Assembly: GCA_017415765.1 (NCBI GenBank)
Contig: JAFQED010000028.1
Span: 1 to 64,000, forward strand
Reading direction: 5' to 3'
Length of the DNA: 64,000 bases
Origin: Desulfovibrio sp.
GTDB lineage: Bacteria > Desulfobacterota > Desulfovibrionia > Desulfovibrionales > Desulfovibrionaceae
This document shows, piece after piece, positions 34,534 through 42,899 of the stretch. The notes under the pieces are model-generated. The model made no database searches, was not told the origin of the DNA, and was given only the letters and a program-made list of their open reading frames with translations. The first letter of the stretch is position 1. Each line of letters starts with the position of its first letter. The translations under genes were made by a program, and so were the position numbers.

Positions 34534-35223
34534 ATGCACGGTTTGAAGTCTCATATCCTGCTCTGGCTGCTTCTGTTGCCTCTGCTGCCCGCCTGTAGTG
34601 CAGCAACTCCCACCGATTCCGGCTATATTGATGCTGTAGAAGTCAAGCTCAAGTGTCGCGAGTTGGCAGACCAGCTTTTGGCCACCCTGCCCAACAACGC
34701 CTTGCAGGGCTTTGTGGCCATGCCCACGTCTTTTGTTGACCAGAATAATACCAATGTATCCTCACCTCTGGGCAGATTAATGGCCGAGGCCATGTTTTAT
34801 GAGTTCAACCAACGCGGTTTCCCCACCCGTGAATACCGCCTGACTGGCAAGATAGCCGTGCAGGGCGGCCGTGACGACCTTGCCCTGGCTGCCAGTCAGA
34901 TAGTCCCCACCACTGGTCAGAAATGGGCAGCCCTGGTGGTGGGAACATATTATGTGGACAAAGATGCCACTTTTATCAATGCGCGCCTGGTACGCGCAAG
35001 CGATGGCCTTGTGCTGCGGACAGGCCAACTTGTGCTAGTCAACACTCCCATTGTTATGCGTATGGGCAAAAGCGACAGCGTGACAATGGCAGCGGCCAAT
35101 AGCAAGGGGGGTAACGCATCCGGTAAGGTTGCAAATACTTCTGCCGTAGCCAGGCACCCCCTCTACTCTCCTGCCACGGCCCTTACTGGTGGACGTGGTG
35201 TTCCCATCAGGCAGGGTAAATAA
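34534..35223 (+). CDS. FlgO-family outer-membrane lipoprotein
   Basis: A 229-residue lipoprotein with signal and lipobox ending LLPLLPAC (Cys at about 21). Residues 40-170 match the FlgO domain, with SPLGRLMAEAMFYEFNQRGF and VVGTYYVDKDATFINARLVR. In Vibrio, FlgO is an outer-membrane protein required for normal flagellar function. The last 50 residues are low-complexity Ser/Ala/Gly-rich. TGAGGTT precedes the ATG. The sigma-28 promoter just upstream supports a flagellar role. Confidence 0.82.
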   Translation: MHGLKSHILLWLLLLPLLPACSAATPTDSGYIDAVEVKLKCRELADQLLATLPNNALQGFVAMPTSFVDQNNTNVSSPLGRLMAEAMFYEFNQRGFPTREYRLTGKIAVQGGRDDLALAASQIVPTTGQKWAALVVGTYYVDKDATFINARLVRASDGLVLRTGQLVLVNTPIVMRMGKSDSVTMAAANSKGGNASGKVANTSAVARHPLYSPATALTGGRGVPIRQGK

Positions 35224-35234
35224 GCGGAGCAACC

Positions 35235-35522
35235 ATGCGTCAGCTACTTCTAATCCTTTTGTTCTGTCTTGTCTGTACAACGCCAGCCTTGGGGCAAGGC
35301 CAGTCCAGCTATTCCGGACTTGGCTTGCAAAATCGGCATCACGGGCCTGATGTCAGTGAGGACTATCTTGACCAGGCCCGCGATTATCGAGATGAGGGGC
35401 GTTTTGAACTGGCACGGCAATCCTACGCCCTGGCCCTTTCTACCTGCCAAAATGCCACAAGCCTTGAAATCATCAAACGTGAACTGGATGCGGTGGAGCT
35501 TATGCTTCGCAGTTTGCGCTGA
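35235..35522 (+). CDS. Small secreted helical (TPR-like) protein
   Basis: A 95-residue protein with a signal peptide (residues 1-21, ending ALGQ). The mature part has one TPR-like helical hairpin, with YLDQARDYRDEGRFELARQSY followed by a second helix ending MLRSLR. I do not recognise a family. It lies 11 bases after the first FlgO-like gene and eight bases before the second, so all three are expected to be made together. Confidence 0.7.
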   Translation: MRQLLLILLFCLVCTTPALGQGQSSYSGLGLQNRHHGPDVSEDYLDQARDYRDEGRFELARQSYALALSTCQNATSLEIIKRELDAVELMLRSLR

Positions 35523-35530
35523 GGTTGCCC

Positions 35531-36139
35531 ATGAACCGTATTATTATAATGATACTGCTGGGTGCTGCCCTGTTGCTGCCTATAGCCGCCGCAGCAGCCA
35601 CCGTGCCCAATGCCGCAAGCGACATCGCCAGGCAAATGGATGAACAACTGATGATGCGCTATGCCGGGCCGGAAGATCCGTCCACCCCGCGTAAACAGCA
35701 GGAGGCCGTGGCACGCGCCCAAATTATGATCATGGGGACAACACCGGCTGACATCAATGATCTGAACCGTACCAGTCCCCTTGCCCGCCAGATGACAGAA
35801 GAAGTCTCACGCTGGCTGATGGACGCAGGCTATCGCTATCAGGAACTGCGTACCGGAAAATATATCCGTTTTGACAGACAAAGCGGGGAACTCATCCTGA
35901 CCCGTGATGTAAGTCGCCTCACCAGCCGCAGAGGGACGGCTCCTGTCATTCTGGTCGGTACATACCTGGTAAGTGGAGCGCATGTCCGCTTCAGTATGAG
36001 TCTTATCCACTGTACAAGCCGCGAAGTCATTGCCAAGGGGGCGGCCTCTGTCCCCATTACGGATGACATCCTTGGCTTGCTTGAAGATTTACGCCCCGGT
36101 AGTGGCACAGTGCCCAGCACCTATACTCGCTTGCAATAG
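35531..36139 (+). CDS. Second FlgO-like periplasmic protein
   Basis: A 202-residue secreted protein. The ATG at 35531 follows GAGG; the signal peptide ends LPIAAAAA with no lipobox cysteine. It shares the FlgO pattern with the gene two places upstream: NRTSPLARQMTEEVSRWLMDAG and VILVGTYLVSGAHVRFSMSL correspond to the same two blocks. A soluble partner of the lipoprotein is a reasonable inference. A terminator follows. Confidence 0.78.
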   Translation: MNRIIIMILLGAALLLPIAAAAATVPNAASDIARQMDEQLMMRYAGPEDPSTPRKQQEAVARAQIMIMGTTPADINDLNRTSPLARQMTEEVSRWLMDAGYRYQELRTGKYIRFDRQSGELILTRDVSRLTSRRGTAPVILVGTYLVSGAHVRFSMSLIHCTSREVIAKGAASVPITDDILGLLEDLRPGSGTVPSTYTRLQ

Positions 36140-36185
36140 GCCAGCTTCTACTGCTTGCGCCTGACAGGCTTTGCGCCTATCATAC

Positions 36186-36216
36186 GCCCGTTTCGTCCGA
36201 GACGGGCTTTTTTTTT
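36186..36216 (+). terminator. Intrinsic terminator after the FlgO cassette
   Basis: GCCCGTTTC and GAGACGGGC pair (one G-T wobble) around TCC and are followed by nine T residues. Confidence 0.85.
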
Positions 36217-36243
36217 GTAGCCCGACACACAGCAGGAGTATCC

Positions 36244-37344
36244 ATGGCACTCAGCATCGGTATCGTTGGTCTGCCCAATGTAGGCAAATCCACCCTTTTT
36301 AACGCTTTGACCAAGGCTCAAAATGCGCAAGCCGCAAATTATCCCTTTTGCACTATTGAACCTAACAAGGCCACTGTTGCTGTGCCGGACACGCGTGTGG
36401 ACGCTCTCAGTGCCAAGGTCAGCCCACAAAAAACCATTTATGCCAGCGTTGACTTTATTGATATAGCCGGTCTTGTGCGCGGTGCAAGCAAGGGTGAGGG
36501 CCTGGGCAATCAATTCCTTGCCAATATCAGAGAGTGTGCGGCCATTGTGGAGGTCGTACGCTGCTTTGAGGATGAAAATATCACCCATGTGGATGGTGCG
36601 GTGGCCCCCCTGCGTGATATTGAAACCATCGAAACGGAACTTCTGCTGGCAGATTTGCAAAGCGTTGAAAAACGATTGGAAAAGCTGCAAAAAATGGCCA
36701 AGGGCAGCAAGGACGCCAAGGCTGCGGCCGAACTGATGCAAAACCTGCTTGATCACCTCAATGCAGGTAAGCCAGCCTCTGCCTTTGCCCTGCCGGAACA
36801 GGAGACCTTTCTGGCTTCATGGAGAGAGCTGGGGTTGATTACGGCCAAACCCATCATCTATTGTGCCAATGTAGATGAATCTGCCGTGGCAGATGGTAAT
36901 CCACTGATGGAAGAAGTCCGCTCTCTTGCCAAGGAACGCAACGCCGGTTTTGCCTGTATCTGCGCAAAACTGGAAGAAGAACTGCAAGGGCTGCCCGAAG
37001 AAGAACAGGCAGAACTACTGGCTTCTTACGGTATTGAGCAAAGTGGCCTGGTTCGCATCATCCGTACGGGCTATGCCACCTTGGGCTTGTGCAGCTATTT
37101 TACGGCCGGGCCAGATGAAGTCCGCGCCTGGACTATTCGACAAGGCTGGAAAGCCCCCCAGGCAGCCGGTGTCATCCACACGGATTTTGAGCGTGGTTTT
37201 ATTCGTGCCGAAGTGATCTCATATGATGCCTATATGAGCCTTGAGAGTGAGGCCGCCTGCCGGGCAGCCGGTGTTCTGCGTGTAGAAGGCAAGGACTATG
37301 TGGTGCAGGATGGCGACGTGATGCACTTTTTGTTTAATGTGTAG
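36244..37344 (+). CDS. ychF: Ribosome-associated ATPase YchF
   Basis: A 366-residue Obg-family protein that prefers ATP. G1 is GLPNVGKSTLFNAL at residues 8-21, G3 is DIAGLVRGASKGEGLGNQF, and NVDE stands at the G4 position, the variant that gives ATP preference. The C-terminal TGS domain starts near YFTAGPDEVRAWTI and ends DVMHFLFNV. It has a clear AGGAG seven bases before the ATG. Involved in translation and stress response. Confidence 0.97.
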   Translation: MALSIGIVGLPNVGKSTLFNALTKAQNAQAANYPFCTIEPNKATVAVPDTRVDALSAKVSPQKTIYASVDFIDIAGLVRGASKGEGLGNQFLANIRECAAIVEVVRCFEDENITHVDGAVAPLRDIETIETELLLADLQSVEKRLEKLQKMAKGSKDAKAAAELMQNLLDHLNAGKPASAFALPEQETFLASWRELGLITAKPIIYCANVDESAVADGNPLMEEVRSLAKERNAGFACICAKLEEELQGLPEEEQAELLASYGIEQSGLVRIIRTGYATLGLCSYFTAGPDEVRAWTIRQGWKAPQAAGVIHTDFERGFIRAEVISYDAYMSLESEAACRAAGVLRVEGKDYVVQDGDVMHFLFNV

Positions 37345-37350
37345 TAAGGA

Positions 37351-37926
37351 CTACCTGATTTTGGCATTATCAAATCTTTTGCCCTGTGCATGATCGTGCT
37401 GGTTTTTTCCCCATGCAATATGCAGAAAGATGTGACTTTCGGCCAGTTTTTCCGGTGCGATACTGAGGCAGATGTGTTGCAGATGTTCTCTGGGTATGCG
37501 GCAGAGGAATCGTCCTGCCTCCTGGGCCAAGTCCATCCACTGTACAAGGGGCGTCAGCAAGACAGCGGGACAATTTTTGTAGAGGAACAGTCCTCGTTTT
37601 GTTGGCACAAGAGGGAAAAGCCCACAGGCCACAGGGCGCAAAGCCCGCTCAAGGCTGCATCCCTCTGATCCCAAGGCCTTACAGCCACGCTGATCCAGAA
37701 TCGCGGTATGGGTATCGACCAAGTAAAGATGCTTACCTGTTTCCGGGCCAACCTGCTCCGGCAGAAGGTGCATGGGATAAGGGATTGGTGAGTCCTGAGG
37801 GCCGCAACAGTAACGACAATCCTGACAATAATCATTCTCCAGCCAGCTGCCGCGCCACAGGAGCTTGCGGTGCTGGGGGAAACATTTTCGCCATAACGCG
37901 AGATAGTACCAAATGTCCTTTTTCAT
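37351..37926 (-). CDS. YkgJ-family putative Zn/Fe-binding protein
   Basis: A protein of about 191 residues if it starts at the ATG at 37926 (MKKDIWYYLALW), for which there is no strong ribosome-binding site. The cysteine pattern CQDCRYCCGP, then CKALGSEGCSLERALRPVACGLFP, matches the CxxCxxCC domain of YkgJ/UPF0153 proteins. These cysteines are thought to bind zinc or an iron-sulfur cluster; the function is not established. It is convergent with ychF, six bases apart. Confidence 0.75.
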   Translation of the reverse strand: MKKDIWYYLALWRKCFPQHRKLLWRGSWLENDYCQDCRYCCGPQDSPIPYPMHLLPEQVGPETGKHLYLVDTHTAILDQRGCKALGSEGCSLERALRPVACGLFPLVPTKRGLFLYKNCPAVLLTPLVQWMDLAQEAGRFLCRIPREHLQHICLSIAPEKLAESHIFLHIAWGKNQHDHAQGKRFDNAKIR

Positions 37927-38073
37927 GGGATATGATTTTGTCGCAAGTTGGCGAGGCTGGCAAGTAAAGACAGCACCATAGCCAAGACATGTATATCCCA
38001 CTCCCCGGTGTCAAAAAAAATTTCCCAGCTCTGCTGGACAGTAAAAAAGGGCCCAAAAACAGTAAGGGCATAT

Positions 38074-38116
38074 GCCCATCCCACCTGAGCTGTACAGCAG
38101 AGTAGGCGGGATGGGC
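38074..38116 (-). terminator. Hairpin after apbE, end of the rnf operon
   Basis: GCCCATCCC-A-CCT (38074-38086) pairs with AGG-C-GGGATGGGC (38104-38116), one mismatch in 13. On the minus strand a T run appears only about 13 bases later, so it is a probable but not classical terminator. Confidence 0.55.
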
Positions 38117-38125
38117 GTTGTGTTC

Positions 38126-39151
38126 CTATGCCAGTGCTCTGCCCGGCCAGCGACTGGATGTCTGTAACCGACCGTCCCGCCGAATGAGACAGCAGGAACA
38201 GCCCGGCAGAGAATCTGCCAGGGCCAGAGCTTCCCGTGGCGGCATGACAGCAAGGGCCGTGGCCAGACCATCGGCCATGAGACCATCAGGAGCGGCAACA
38301 CTGATACCTGCCAGGTCACTGCCCTGCCCTGTGGACGGATTGAGCAGATGGCTGCGCCGACCTGCCGCGTCATAGACTATCTCATACACTCCCGACGTAG
38401 CCAAGGCCAGCCCCTGAGCAGGCATATCCAGCACCTGCGGGTAGTGAGCCTTCTTATGGGGATCTTGTACAGCCACACGCCAGGGCTTTGCCCCCTTACT
38501 ACCGCGTGCCACCATGTCTCCACCAGCGTCCACCAGGTGATCAGGACAGCCAGCGTCAGAAAGATAGTCTGACATGGCCTGGGCCACATGCCCCTTGGCA
38601 ATACCGTCCAGGGTCAGCCCCATACCGCTGCGCTGGAGGCGCAAAGTCTGGCCGGAGATGTTGAGATGTTCGGCCCCCACCAAATCCAGAGCGGCACGCA
38701 GCTCCTGCGTGTCTGGCCGAGTGCCTGTCTGGCGGGCTGCTTCAAGAGTTCTGATCAGAGGCAGTACCGTCATGTCAAAGGCCCCGTGCGTGGATCGGTG
38801 CAGACTGAGAGCACGCTCCATAAGTGCTGTCAACTGCGGAGGGGCGTCATCCAGTCTGCCTGAAGCATTGAGTTCGCTCAGCGGGCTTCCTTCCGCAAAA
38901 CGCGTGAAATGCTGCTCCAAAGCCTGTCCAAGGGCAAAGGCCCCGGCCATGGCCTCCCGTGCGCGGCCTCTGTCCGCATGAGCAACACTGATACTGACCA
39001 TGGTGCCCATGAAGAGCATGGTCTGACGGGATACCGGCACAGAGGCTGCGGCCTGCACAGGGCTTATCACCGGCGCAAGACCAGTGGCCAGCATACCGCC
39101 CCCCAGCAGCACGGCCCGTATGAATTGACGACGATTATAGATTTTAGGCAT
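38126..39151 (-). CDS. apbE: FAD:protein FMN transferase ApbE
   Basis: A 341-residue exported protein with a twin-arginine-like leader (NRRQFIRA, then a hydrophobic stretch to about residue 35). ApbE attaches FMN covalently to Thr of RnfG and, usually, RnfD. Characteristic stretches are GTMVSISVAH, LDGIAKGHVAQAMSDYL, and VDAGGDMVARG. It is the last gene of the Rnf operon, 11 bases after rnfB, with GAGGAAGTC before the ATG. Confidence 0.92.
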   Translation of the reverse strand: MPKIYNRRQFIRAVLLGGGMLATGLAPVISPVQAAASVPVSRQTMLFMGTMVSISVAHADRGRAREAMAGAFALGQALEQHFTRFAEGSPLSELNASGRLDDAPPQLTALMERALSLHRSTHGAFDMTVLPLIRTLEAARQTGTRPDTQELRAALDLVGAEHLNISGQTLRLQRSGMGLTLDGIAKGHVAQAMSDYLSDAGCPDHLVDAGGDMVARGSKGAKPWRVAVQDPHKKAHYPQVLDMPAQGLALATSGVYEIVYDAAGRRSHLLNPSTGQGSDLAGISVAAPDGLMADGLATALAVMPPREALALADSLPGCSCCLIRRDGRLQTSSRWPGRALA

Positions 39152-39161
39152 GACTTCCTCG

Positions 39162-40031
39162 TCAGGCTTGGGTTTGGGGCTGCTGTTCAGCAGTCGTCAC
39201 TGTGGCGTCCGCAGGTGCTGTTGGGCGCACGTTGGCATAACGGAGGATACCCCTTGGACAGCCCTTGGCACAGGCTTCCTCGCAGGATGGGCCAAAGGAG
39301 AGACACAGGCCCGGATCAATGGTGATACGGTTATCCTTGAGCGAGATGGCCTTGGCCGGACAGGTCTTGACGCACTTGGTACACTTGATACAGCCCACGC
39401 CGCAGACATCGCTCACGGCCCGCAGCTTGTCACGCGTATTGCAGTAAACAGCCACCCGTGCCCGCTGCGGGGTAAGTTCCAGTATGCCGCGCGGACAGGC
39501 TGACACGCAGGTGCCACAGCCGGTGCATTTATTGCGGTTCACATGCACCATGCCATCGTGTATCTCCATGGCTCCAAAGGGACAGACCTGCACACAGTCC
39601 CCGAAGCCCAGGCAGGAATGGGCGCATACCTCTGTGCCGCCGCGCAGCAGGGCTGCCGCCGCGCAGGAGGGCATACCCTGATAGTTATAGCGCAGGGCCA
39701 CATTGCCGTCCCGTTTGGCACAGCGACGCAGTGCATAGAGAGGTTCAGCCTCAGCCACGGTCTTGCCCGTAAGCTCGCCTACGGCAATGCTGACGTCAGC
39801 CCCGCCAGCGCAGCACTTGTTGGCCGGGATGGCAGGATCATTGACCACCGCATTGGCATAGCCCTCACAACCGGCAAAGCCGCAGCCACCACAGTTGGCA
39901 CCGGGCAGAGCCTCCATGACGGCTTCCACGCGGGGGTCTTCCTTGACATAGAAGACGTGTGATGCCACGGCCAGAATGATGGAAGCCACAAGGCCAAGGG
40001 CAAACAGGGACAGAATGGAAACAAAAACCAT
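39162..40031 (-). CDS. rnfB: Rnf complex subunit RnfB (iron-sulfur)
   Basis: A 289-residue subunit with an N-terminal membrane helix (residues 2-28). The conserved CGGCGFAGCEGYANAV motif for the first cluster is followed by ferredoxin-type sets CLGFGDCVQVCP, CTGCGTCVSACP and CIKCTKCVKTCP, and a further set in CLSFGPSCEEACAKGCP. RnfB is the entry point for electrons from ferredoxin. The C-terminal 20 residues are Ala/Thr/Gln-rich. Order rnfCDGEAB. Confidence 0.95.
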   Translation of the reverse strand: MVFVSILSLFALGLVASIILAVASHVFYVKEDPRVEAVMEALPGANCGGCGFAGCEGYANAVVNDPAIPANKCCAGGADVSIAVGELTGKTVAEAEPLYALRRCAKRDGNVALRYNYQGMPSCAAAALLRGGTEVCAHSCLGFGDCVQVCPFGAMEIHDGMVHVNRNKCTGCGTCVSACPRGILELTPQRARVAVYCNTRDKLRAVSDVCGVGCIKCTKCVKTCPAKAISLKDNRITIDPGLCLSFGPSCEEACAKGCPRGILRYANVRPTAPADATVTTAEQQPQTQA

Positions 40032-40058
40032 AATGCTAACCTCGGCTAAAAAGCAGTG

Positions 40059-40631
40059 CTATCCCATACCCTTGAAGCCCATGAAGGCCAGTGACATGAG
40101 TCCGGCCATAATCAGGGCAATGGGCGTACCGGCCATGACCTTGGGCAGACGGCAGGTATCCAGTCGCTCACGAATGCCAGCCATGAGCAGCAGGGCCAGG
40201 GTGAACCCCAGGCCATAGGCCAACCCCCAGACCAGACCTTCCAGCAAGTCATAGCCTTCACGCTGCACCAGGATGGCCACACCCATGACAGCACAGTTAG
40301 TGGTGATGAGCGGCAAAAAGATACCGAGAGCCGCATAAAGGGGCGGCACGGCCTTCTTCAGGAACATTTCCACAAACTGCACCAGAGCGGCAATGACCAC
40401 AATGAAGATGATCGTCTGCAAATAGCCCAGCCCGTAGGGATCAAGTACGAACTTCTGCATGAGCCAGGTGAACAGGGTGGCCAGCAGGGTAACGAAGATG
40501 ACCGCTCCGCCCATGCCCAGAGCCACGCCCTTCTCCTTGGAGCAGCCCAAGTAGGGACAGTTGCCCAGGTACTGGGCCAGAACGATATTGTTAACAAAGA
40601 TGGCAGAAACGAAGATACCAAAGATATCCAT
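40059..40631 (-). CDS. rnfA: Rnf complex subunit RnfA
   Basis: A 190-residue membrane subunit with six hydrophobic helices. It begins with FVSAIFVNNIVLAQYLGNCPYLGCS, the family signature, in which Cys residues coordinate the membrane [2Fe-2S] cluster shared with RnfE. Full length and typical. It lies three bases after rnfE. Confidence 0.95.
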   Translation of the reverse strand: MDIFGIFVSAIFVNNIVLAQYLGNCPYLGCSKEKGVALGMGGAVIFVTLLATLFTWLMQKFVLDPYGLGYLQTIIFIVVIAALVQFVEMFLKKAVPPLYAALGIFLPLITTNCAVMGVAILVQREGYDLLEGLVWGLAYGLGFTLALLLMAGIRERLDTCRLPKVMAGTPIALIMAGLMSLAFMGFKGMG

Positions 40632-40634
40632 ACA

Positions 40635-41318
40635 CTACCCCTGACGACACGCTGTGTCAGCCGAAGCGCAGGCCTGGCAGGAACCGCAACCCTGCTTCAG
40701 GGCTTCGGGTTCATGGCCTGTACGCTGCGCCTGCCAGATATTGATCATATTCATGCCAGCGAGAATGAGCCCCAGACAGATAAAGGCCCCTGGTGCCTGC
40801 ACCATGATGCTCAGAGGTTCAAAGCCTTCCCACATGACACTTTTGCCGAACCAGGTGCCATTGCCCAGTATCTCACGGATGGAACCCAGAAACGTCAGAG
40901 AAAGGGTGAAGCCGAGGCCCATACCGAGACCGTCGGCAGCAGAGGCGGCTATGCCATTCTTGGCGGCAAAGGCTTCTGCCCGGCCCAGGATGATGCAGTT
41001 CACCACGATGAGAGGCACAAAAATGCCCAGCTGCTGATAGAGCGGATAGGCATAGGCCTGCATGAGCAGCTCCACTGCCACCACCAGCGAGGCCGCAATG
41101 ACAATGAAGCAGGCAATGCGCACTTTTTTGGGGATGATGGTGCGCACCATGGAGATGATCACATTGGACAGCACCAACACAAAGATAACGGCCATGCCCA
41201 TGCCCAGCCCGTTGTCAGCAGAGTTGGTGACAGCCAAGGTGGGACACAGACCCAACAGCAGTCTGAAGGGCGGCAGCTCTTTCCAGAGGCCCTTGGTAAA
41301 CTCCTGCATAATACTCAT
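40635..41318 (-). CDS. rnfE: Rnf complex subunit RnfE with a cysteine-rich C-terminal tail
   Basis: A 227-residue six-helix membrane subunit, homologous to RnfA. The signature LLGLCPTLAVTNSADNGLGMG near residue 22 contains the cluster Cys. After the last helix it has a 30-residue tail ending with CGSCQAC and a further Cys, which I do not associate with ordinary RnfE. GGGGGAATAGT precedes the ATG. Confidence 0.94.
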   Translation of the reverse strand: MSIMQEFTKGLWKELPPFRLLLGLCPTLAVTNSADNGLGMGMAVIFVLVLSNVIISMVRTIIPKKVRIACFIVIAASLVVAVELLMQAYAYPLYQQLGIFVPLIVVNCIILGRAEAFAAKNGIAASAADGLGMGLGFTLSLTFLGSIREILGNGTWFGKSVMWEGFEPLSIMVQAPGAFICLGLILAGMNMINIWQAQRTGHEPEALKQGCGSCQACASADTACRQG

Positions 41319-41319
41319 A

Positions 41320-41943
41320 CTATTCCCCCTGGCGGTGTTTGGGACTGCCGGAGACGGCGGATGTCACCTCACCAGACCATGCCTTGATGATTTCCGGCTT
41401 GAGGCGGGCATAGAGAGCAGCGGCCTTGTTGACAGCCTCCACCACACCCACAGACGAAATGGTGGCCCCAGAGATAGCGTCGATGCTTCCCCCCTGCGCC
41501 GAAAGGGCCGCAGGTGTCTTCAGGCCAGAAAACTGCCCCGTAAAACCTGCCTCAGCCACACGCATACCAAGCCCCGGCGTTTCCTTGAGTGTGGTGGTGC
41601 CGATAGCGGCCACAGTATCGTCCGCCATGTTGAAGCCCACCATGACACCCATATCACCGCCATAGCCCTTGCCTTTCTCCTCCAGTGCCACACCCACTAG
41701 CCTACCGTCCTTGAGTGCCGGAAAAACGGTCACACGAGCCCCGTCCAGTTCAAAGGCACGCCGGTCAGCAATGAGAGAATTGTCCGTATCCGTAAAAACC
41801 CTGGCCAGTGCCGGGCCCTGCACATAGGTCAGTACCTGTTCCTCGATACGCGGGGCAGTGACCATCTTGAGATAGGAAAGCACGAAACCCGACAACGCGC
41901 AGAGCAGGGAGAGCACCAGCACCATTCGCAACATACCTATCAT
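41320..41943 (-). CDS. rnfG: Rnf complex subunit RnfG (covalent FMN)
   Basis: A 207-residue subunit with one N-terminal membrane helix and a periplasmic FMN-binding domain. The flavinylation motif DAISGATISS is intact, with the Thr as the expected attachment site for ApbE. The ATG at 41943 is preferred to a TTG six bases upstream. It overlaps the rnfD end. Confidence 0.93.
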   Translation of the reverse strand: MIGMLRMVLVLSLLCALSGFVLSYLKMVTAPRIEEQVLTYVQGPALARVFTDTDNSLIADRRAFELDGARVTVFPALKDGRLVGVALEEKGKGYGGDMGVMVGFNMADDTVAAIGTTTLKETPGLGMRVAEAGFTGQFSGLKTPAALSAQGGSIDAISGATISSVGVVEAVNKAAALYARLKPEIIKAWSGEVTSAVSGSPKHRQGE

Positions 41944-41945
41944 GA

Positions 41946-42899
41946 TCAACGCACTCCAAAGGGTTTGGGACGAATCATGTCCAGGAACGGGGTCAGCATA
42001 TTCACCAGCAGGACAGCAAAGGGAACACCATCCACATAGATGCCGTACTTGCGTATGATGAAGGTCAGCCCACCGCCTATGAGACCATAGAGAAACATGG
42101 GTAGCGGCCTGGCAGGCGCATTGGCTGTTTCAGTAATGAGAAAAAAGCCCCCCAGTATGACTGAGCCCGTACAAAGGTGGAAAAAGGGCGAGGCATTGAG
42201 GGTGGGATCCAGCATAAAGCACAGAGCCGCAGGGGCCATGACACCCAGAAAGAAGCCCAGAGCTATCTGCCAGCGTACCACGCCGCGCAACGCCAGAAAG
42301 GAGCCACCCAGCAGCAGGGCACCTGCCTGACTTGCCCCCAGACCGCCGATCTGCTGCCCCAGCAGCAGATCCATCAGAGGGATGTCGGCCACAGCTTCTG
42401 CGCCAAAGTATTTGAGACGTGTCAGGGGGTCTGTGAAGTCTGTAGCCAGCTGCATGGCATTGGGATCCATGAACAGCGGAAAGGAGACAAAGAGTACTGC
42501 CCAGCCCACAAGCGGCGTATTGACCGGATTGGTCCCCAGCCCGCCAAAAGCCATCTTGCCCAAAGTGATGGCCACGGTGGCTGCCAAAATAACCAGCCAC
42601 CACGGGGCTGCCGCAGGGAGAAGAAAGGCCAGAAGCAGACCAGTGACAACAGCCGTATAATCATCAACACTGCAATCACGGCCCATAGCCCGCTGGCAGA
42701 GAGCCTCTACCGCAACGGCTGTGGCCACACAAAGAGCCATGACGCGTAGGGCAGGCAGGCCCCAGTTCCACACAGCCATGATGACGGCCGGAGCAAGACC
42801 GACCAGCATGTAAAGGCTTGTCTGGCGTATGGTGCGCCCACAATGCCAGTATGGCGGCGCACTCATGGCCAACAGCACGGATGTGGTACCTGACATCAT
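41946..42899 (-). CDS. rnfD: Rnf complex subunit RnfD lacking the usual flavinylated Thr
   Basis: A 317-residue membrane subunit with about nine to ten helices. GGLGTNPVNTPLVGWAVLFV aligns with the conserved GGLGxNPFNPAMVG block. At the FMN-attachment block, usually S-x-A-T-P-L, the sequence reads D-F-T-D-P-L followed by T-R-L-K, so the attachment position is Asp, with a Thr one place before. Overlaps with rnfC and rnfG are four bases or fewer. Confidence 0.92.
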   Translation of the reverse strand: MMSGTTSVLLAMSAPPYWHCGRTIRQTSLYMLVGLAPAVIMAVWNWGLPALRVMALCVATAVAVEALCQRAMGRDCSVDDYTAVVTGLLLAFLLPAAAPWWLVILAATVAITLGKMAFGGLGTNPVNTPLVGWAVLFVSFPLFMDPNAMQLATDFTDPLTRLKYFGAEAVADIPLMDLLLGQQIGGLGASQAGALLLGGSFLALRGVVRWQIALGFFLGVMAPAALCFMLDPTLNASPFFHLCTGSVILGGFFLITETANAPARPLPMFLYGLIGGGLTFIIRKYGIYVDGVPFAVLLVNMLTPFLDMIRPKPFGVR

